Origin: Siphonodentalium dalli
Taxonomy: Eukaryota; Mollusca; Scaphopoda; Gadilida; Siphonodentaliidae
Direction: 5' to 3'
Assembly: GCA_032622095.1 (NCBI GenBank)
Contig: CP136063.1
Coordinates: 10,023,814-10,087,813 of the forward strand
DNA: 64,000 bases
The translations under genes were made by a program, and so were the position numbers. Under the pieces are notes generated by a model. The model saw nothing but the letters and a program-made list of their open reading frames with translations. It did no database searches and was not told the origin of the DNA. Each line of letters starts with the position of its first letter. Position 1 is the first letter of the stretch. Of this stretch, positions 57,846-64,000 are shown in pieces.

Positions 57846-59744
57846 ATGCAACAACCATGTAAATTGATATTATGTATCTGCTCCAAATATGCTTCCTTTG
57901 TCATGATGTGCAATGCTACGATGCTTTGTTAAATGCATAAGTATGCATGTACTCATATACAGATTGAGTTCAGTCATATCTGTACGTACCAATGCAAAAT
58001 AGTTAAATTTAAATATGCAAAAACTTAAATGCACACTGGTCAAATAAACATGCCTTTCCTCAATTCAAAGTACCGATTCATAAGTAGTGGAACTTGAATT
58101 TACCCCCCCCCCCCACCCCAATTTATGTCAAGGACCACATACGTGTCACCATCCCTGTAAATGTCTATGAATACCTGCACCAAACGTTGGTAGACGATAT
58201 CTGTATGCCATTCACAAGTACAGCTGAAGTAGTCACTTCCCATGTAAACAAAGTCAGTATTAACTCTTAATATAAGTTCACACAAACATCCGCATATCGA
58301 AATTCATCTACATACAATTTCAGTATGATGGGAATCAGAGACAACAAAACTGTCTCGTTGTGTTTAGTGATCGCATAGTTGTGTACCAATACCACGTTCT
58401 AGCTTGTCCATGTTGTGCGTGCTTATACGAATACCTCGAGAAAATCATCATGGGTCCTAATTCCATGTCACTGTGCCAAAATTGTAATTTACATAATTAT
58501 GTTAGTGGTCAAGCCTCTGATACTTACGTCCGCCTATCACGGACGATGTTGTGTATTTTCATATGCGCTACAGATCCGTGCAATGAGTGACATCTTTTGA
58601 ATCATAACATAACTGTATCCCCTTCATCACATTATAATATATCTTGCACCGCTTTATATCATTGAATACATTGTGTACCTACAGTATATGAATTTCAATT
58701 TCATAATTGCTCATCAAAATCCAAGGAGAGGTTTCGCGAAATCACGACTGCATATATAATGTATGCGAGCGGAATCTGGATTGGTAACTGTAAGTATCGT
58801 TAAATCAAAATATTTGTCAATTATTTTATAACACTACGGCGCTTATATACTGAAAAACTATCCATTAACAGTTTTGTTTTTATTTTTATTTTTTTGGTCT
58901 CTAAAATGCCGCTTCTGATATCAGAATTGATAAATTGCCAATATAATGCTAACCACTGTCAACTACAATATCAAACTGCCCAAAATATGTTGTTCTATTC
59001 AACTTACTTTGGCTGCATGGTAAAATATCTAACAATAAAGCCACTTGATAGAGTTATCCATCTGCATCCGCATTTCTGGTCCTAAACCATAGACTTGACG
59101 ATTTTTGCCAGGCCACCAAAAATTACATATCTCAGAATATAACACATTTTAAAAATCGATACATGATCACTCTGAGCTTTTATGGGTGGGTCGATCCACG
59201 ACTCGAATTAAATACTTTTTTATCTCCGAAATAGAAATTAGGGCTCGTTATTTCCTGATTATTCATTTTTAACATGATTAGTATCGCCGGCGATAGTTTC
59301 TCGAACTATCTCTATACTTAATCCAACATGTATGGAGTAATTATGATGACACATATCAACATTTTAAACCTTTGTCTATCATCCATTTCGTGTAGTTATA
59401 CTCCCATCAATTTCATATTTCTGTATTATGTGCTGTTTCATGTTCATCCCGTTTTTGTTTACATATCACGGACTTGAATTTACTATCATTTGTATATTAG
59501 GCATGTTTGGTCGGTTGGGTTTCTCGAATACACGACAACATAAATGCTCGTTTGGATTAAATCAGGACAAGAAAGGTAACTCCATCTTTAAAACTGATGA
59601 CAGGTATATTCTCACTGACTGATGTTCAGGGAGGTAACTCTTTAAATCTCAAAACCTAATTACATGGATCACCAGACGATGATAATGAGACATGTGCTCA
59701 CCATACAGTTTTGCTAACCACTCTTGCGAGTATTACTCACCGTT
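57846..59744. other. Non-coding stretch without firm features
   Basis: A C-run lies near 58,103. On the - strand a frame at about 58,130-58,285 (SDYFSCTCEWHTDIVYQR, LVQVFIDIYRDGDTYVV) has a protein-like composition but no recognised family or splice proof, so it is not called. The remainder shows nothing. Confidence 0.35.
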
Positions 59745-62700
59745 GCAATTGCAGGACAATATAGATATCTCAAAATCTGATTTGTTCAATTCTTGGTCTA
59801 AATTGCCGAAGCCAGAACGCTAACTGGGATCCACTTACAAATCTCCTATCAGATATAACTAACTCTGAACATCCTATCGATATACTTGCTCTGACGGAAA
59901 TATTCAAGATACGAGAAGAATATTCTCTTCCTGGGTATCATCAATTCCAATTCAAATCACGACCAGATGACGATGATGGACGTGGTGGTGTAGCATTTTT
60001 GTAAATGAAAAACTTTCTTATAAAATCCGTGATGACCTGACGATATTTATCCCACATGTTATTGAAACTATATTCATAGATATTGACTCGGCTCACTCAT
60101 CGTGTGTTGTGGCATCTATCTACAGACCAAATACGGCACCTCATGCAGATATCGACATATTTATAGATAAAATTACAAGTGTGGTCGAACATTTAAATGA
60201 TTCTGGAACAAAGGCATATATCATAGAAGACTTCAATATCGACTTGCTTAACTTTCAGTCACATCCGAAAACTAACAACTTCATTGAAACTATGTTTGAA
60301 AATGGATTCTTACCTGTAATTACAAAACCTACACGAATAACCGACCACTCGGCAACACTGATCATATTTATACTAATAACAATGTTTCCCGTGCCGATAC
60401 TGGGATTATCCTCTCCGTTGTGTCAGACCATTTTGCTACATTTTATTCCGAATATCACGATATCATAAGTATATAAAAGCGAGCAGCTCTACCGATAAAC
60501 GTATAATTAGTAATGAGAACACAGACAAATTTAAATCAATACTTCGACAACAAGATTTTCGATGTGTCTTCAATAGTACATCACCAAACCAAGCTTATGA
60601 CAATTATTTTTCAATATATCTATGGGCGTTTAATGAATCATTTCCATTGGTCAGATCTAAACCACCAACTAAATATATATAAAAAAAACAACCTTGGATG
60701 ACAAAAGGTCTCATTAACTCCTCTTTAGTCAAGAACAAACTTTAAATAACAAAATTAAAAGCTCCTAGTGATAACAACGCTGAGAAATATAAAATATATT
60801 GTCGAATATACAAATCCTTAATTAGGAAAAGCAAAAAACTATACTACAACAATATTCTCCACGAAAATAGATTTGACATGCGACATACATGGGTCATCCT
60901 GAAAAACGCTCTTAAAGTAACAAATAACACTCCAAAAATACCAACAAATATATCAAATGGAAACACTATAATTTCGCAACCAGAGAAAATAGCTCAATAA
61001 TTTAACGATTATTTTGCGAAAATAGGTAAAAACAAAAAACTAGTGACGAGGTGCCCTGTAACATCGGAATGACATTTTCTGACTATCTAACTGATCCCAA
61101 TGCAAAAAACTTGTTCATATTCCCAACAGATACAAATGAAGTTTTGAAACTCTCGAATGACATCACTGGAAAAGGAACCACAGATATCGATAACCTGTCA
61201 TATAACCTGTCGTCAAATGTAATGAAACAGACCATACCCGAAACGTCGCCAGCGCTAACGTATATATTCATTCTATCATTTAAACAAGGTATTTTCCCCG
61301 ATAGGATGAAAATATCAAAGTAATTCCACATTATAAAAGTGAATCTCCCGATAAAATAACGAATTATAGGCCGATAAGCATTCTGCCCGTTTTCTCGAAG
61401 TTGTTAGAGAAACTCATGCATAAAAGGCTTTTTTCATTTCTCGAAATACATGAAATTTTACATAAAAATCAATATGGCTTCCATAAGAATCACTCTACCA
61501 TGCATCCTTTGATGCACCTTCTATATCATGTAGCAACAAATAACGACAAACCAACTAAGGATTCTATATTAGCGATTTTCATAGACTTATCAAAAGCATT
61601 CGATACAATTAACCATGATATTTTATTGAAAATATTTGAGCATTATGGATTTCGGGGGTTTTCCAATGAATGGTTCAAGAGTTATTTGAAGGGAAGAAAA
61701 CAATACGTCGATTGTCTTGGTCAAACGTCTGACTTTGCGAAGATAACGTGTGGTGTGCCCCAAGGGTCCGTTCTTGGCCCGATAATTTTTTTTCTGTATG
61801 TTAACGATATGCCCAAATTTACCTCGATGAACTTGCTATCATTTGCCGATGATACCACGCTTTACTTTTCTGGTCATGATAGGAAACAGTTGAAAAAATC
61901 ATCAACAGCAGAACTAAAAACATTTTTGAATGGTGTTGTTGCAATAAACTATCTATCAACGCAACTAAAAGTAAATTCATATTGATCCACCCCAAAGGCA
62001 ACGAGGACAAGTGGAGAAATTTTACAATATAATTGAATAATATGGAAGTAATAAGAGTTGGGAATCAAATGCGAGAAAAATCAATAACATTTTTAGGCAT
62101 TTTGATCGATGAATACTTGACTTTTAAAAACCATATATCAATGATACAACGTAAACAGTACCACACTCTCTACTTATTGAACAAAGTTAAAAACTTTCTA
62201 CCAAAAATATCTCGAAAAACTCTATATCAGTCGTTAATCCATAGTTATCGTATTTATGGTCTCCCGATATGTGGACACTCAATTCACGCATGCGTACTAT
62301 CTACCTTACAAAAAATGGCAATTCGTATTGTATGCAACACAAAATATAGGAGTCACACAGAACCTCTCTTCAAACAAGAAAATATCCTAATGTTCAAAGA
62401 TATATATATAGTGAATGCATCTGATTTTATGTACAACTGGTCTAGAAATACTCTCCCCAAATCGTTTAAGAATATGTTCACATATTCCCTCGGTGTTAAC
62501 ACTAGACAGGCAAATTAAGAAGCAATAAGGCAAGAACATGTTTTTCAGAAGTCCTACCAAAGCATTCATTTCCTAAAGTGTGGAACTCGATAAATTCCAA
62601 AATAAAAAAAGTTAATTTATTTACACATTCAAAAATAGGTATATATTCTCAAATGGTTATCTGTGAAAACAAATTATGCTTCATTTGCAGTCGGCAAAAT

Positions 62701-63195
62701 CCACATGACTCAATAATCTGCCAAGGTTAACTTTTTAACTCATATTATTATGCACACCAGTTATCACCCTGAACATCCTAGATAGCCCTGTGTCACATCC
62801 ACGGTGCCGTCCGCGAATGTGACGCAGTACTGTCGCAACAACCTCACTAGTTTTGTTTCAGTATCTTAAACTTGTCCAAAATCTCTATTACGGTACAGGA
62901 TTGTTCAAAACTCAACCCAGTCTTGATTTAAAGTCTTGATTAAAATGAATACATAAAATATTAAAGTAGGCACCAACCGGCCATCCAAATACCAAATAGT
63001 CTGTGTCAAATTGTAAATACGCCATCACATGTTCATATTACATTTATCATTCAGGGGCAGCAGGAAGACGGCCAGCTAGGCCATGCTGCTCCTGTGCAAT
63101 AACATACTTTTGTTTACTATTTTGTTAATGTATTGTATTTAATATTATTGTGCAAATAAAGATCTATATATCTATCTATCTATCTTTCTATCTAA
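59745..63195 (+). pseudogene. CR1/L2-like LINE ORF2, nearly full length, inactive
   Basis: The endonuclease-like part (59,785-60,370) has LPGYHQF, GRGGVAF, ASIYRPN, EDFNIDLL (usual GDFN) and KPTRITDHSATLI. The reverse transcriptase (about 61,330-61,985) has FSKLLEKLMHKRL, FIDLSKAFDTINHDIL, GVPQGSVLGP and the catalytic FADDTTLYF. The C-terminal domain (62,033-62,518) has KSITFLGILIDEYLTFKNHI and Y.LPICG. Frames are broken at least near 60,002, 60,470, 60,700-61,050, 61,323 and 62,000. The 3' UTR carries a hairpin-like CAGCAGGA...TGCTGCTCCTG (about 63,056-63,095) and ends AATAAAGAT with (CTAT)n at 63,160-63,195, a microsatellite tail usual for this class. Confidence 0.87.
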
Positions 63196-63204
63196 TAATG
63201 AATC

Positions 63205-63595
63205 GACGAGCCCTGTCCGGAAATGCTTCTATCAATTAAAATTGATTTTATTTCCAATATTTAATTATGAAATGAGGTGATTTATTGGGACACTTTATCG
63301 GTCTATTTTTATAACAGACAATTCGGGTGATACCATATATCGATAGAGAACATTAGGATGTTGCTATAGATACGTACCGAACGTCAAATGTCCCAGATTG
63401 ATTGATTGTATTGTATTGTTCCTTAGTTATAAGCGATAATGAGTCTAATTAACGTTTAGTTTTGACAACATATTCCAAATATTCAAAATAAATTTCATGA
63501 AAGCATTTCCGGACAGGATTCATATATAATATTTTCTACCCCAGTAACTATATAATACATGCTTACAAAGAGTTAATCCACTTTTAAATGGAATT
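63205..63595 (-). mobile_element. MITE-like repeat, family M, copy 3
   Basis: On the - strand it begins AGTGGATTAACTCTTTGTAA and TATTATATAGTTACTGG. CCTGTCCGGAAATGCTT occurs near both ends in opposite orientation (63,210 and 63,505), so these are terminal inverted repeats. The interior (CATTATCGCTTATAACTA, GACATTTGACGTTCGG) matches copy 2 but lacks its ~110-bp hairpin module. It begins about 10 bp after the LINE tail. Confidence 0.75.
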
Positions 63596-64000
63596 TAGTA
63601 GGGATGCATTGATTCTGTGATCATCTTAAGAAGCCGAGATATACATGTATTTACTCGAGAGCAATCTCACGATTGTGTCCGATCATCATTTATTTGATAT
63701 ATACACCACCTTCAAAATTCAGTATTACAAGGCATTATGATATATATTCGCAGAACACTTAGGGAGTGTGCACAATTGCAGGAAGGTGTGCTGGGGTGCA
63801 CATTTGTTACTGAAGACTTACATTGGACATTTGTAGGAGTTAAAACATAGTATAACTGCAAACACCATACTTATGTTAGTGTGGACCTCATGTGATGAGA
63901 ATTGTAGGCATAGACCACTGCGTGCATGGACATATAGCGAGCAACTGTCTGAAACAATATTGTGACAATCAACTGCTAGAACATAATTGTCATCAGTGCA
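63596..64000. other. Non-coding stretch at the window end
   Basis: No gene or repeat family is recognised. Confidence 0.4.

Noticed and set aside
57586-57932. Overlapping open frames rich in Tyr, Ile, Val, His and Thr
   Set aside because: They are translations of the TA/TATG microsatellite in several frames of both strands.
58100-58285. Possible - strand exon with protein-like composition
   Set aside because: No recognised family and no convincing splice pair; it begins in a homopolymer run. Kept only as a remark.

Overview
This is eukaryotic, intron-bearing, AT-rich genomic DNA from an animal, most probably a marine lophotrochozoan such as a mollusc. The basis is indirect: frequent ACATGTAC-type words, peritrophin-type chitin-binding exons, and a mix of Ty3-like, CR1-like, L1/Tx1-like, Penelope-like and hAT elements, a tRNA-type SINE and many foldback repeats. 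The taxon is an inference. There is no bacterial gene organisation, rRNA, CRISPR or operon.

Host genes are sparse. Two exons of a peritrophin-type (CBM14) chitin-binding gene lie at 4.5-6.8 kb on the + strand; the second is damaged. One apparently intact intronless gene on the - strand (36,623-38,200) encodes a protein with a long disordered N-terminal tail of ~23-residue repeats followed by four membrane segments.

The rest is repeats. 0.6-3.2 kb: a diverged ~190-bp satellite. 4.9-7.4 kb: palindromic-word clusters, a MITE and a foldback. 9.9-12.4 kb: dead Penelope-like and L1/Tx1-like retrotransposons. 12.9-15.5 kb: a ~380-bp satellite. 16.8-17.6 kb: an inverted dimer of a ~380-bp TIR element. 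23.0-23.2 kb: a near-perfect palindrome. 23.7-29.9 kb: a ~6.1-kb foldback whose ~1.9-kb arms are joined by inverted minisatellites with an 18-bp-stem hairpin at the turn. 30.0-32.6 kb: a TIR element split by a hAT element with a perfect 8-bp target duplication. 33.7-34.7 kb: a 59-bp minisatellite and paired hairpins.

39.0-51.6 kb holds a LINE 5' fragment followed by a Ty3-like element (candidate LTR, purine-rich repeat leader, intact gag, broken pol). Its pol is split by two head-to-tail blocks with shared ends, each junction carrying the same GAAA. 52.7-55.9 kb is a ~0.9-kb tandem repeat in which each copy was invaded by different elements, including a SINE with 9-bp target duplication. 59.7-63.2 kb is a nearly full-length but inactive CR1/L2-like LINE followed by a MITE.

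The most unusual signals are the GAAA-bounded tandem insertion, the 6.1-kb foldback, hairpin elements whose arms both carry the same-strand triplet GAG so that it cannot pair, and four arrays of unrelated short palindromic words.
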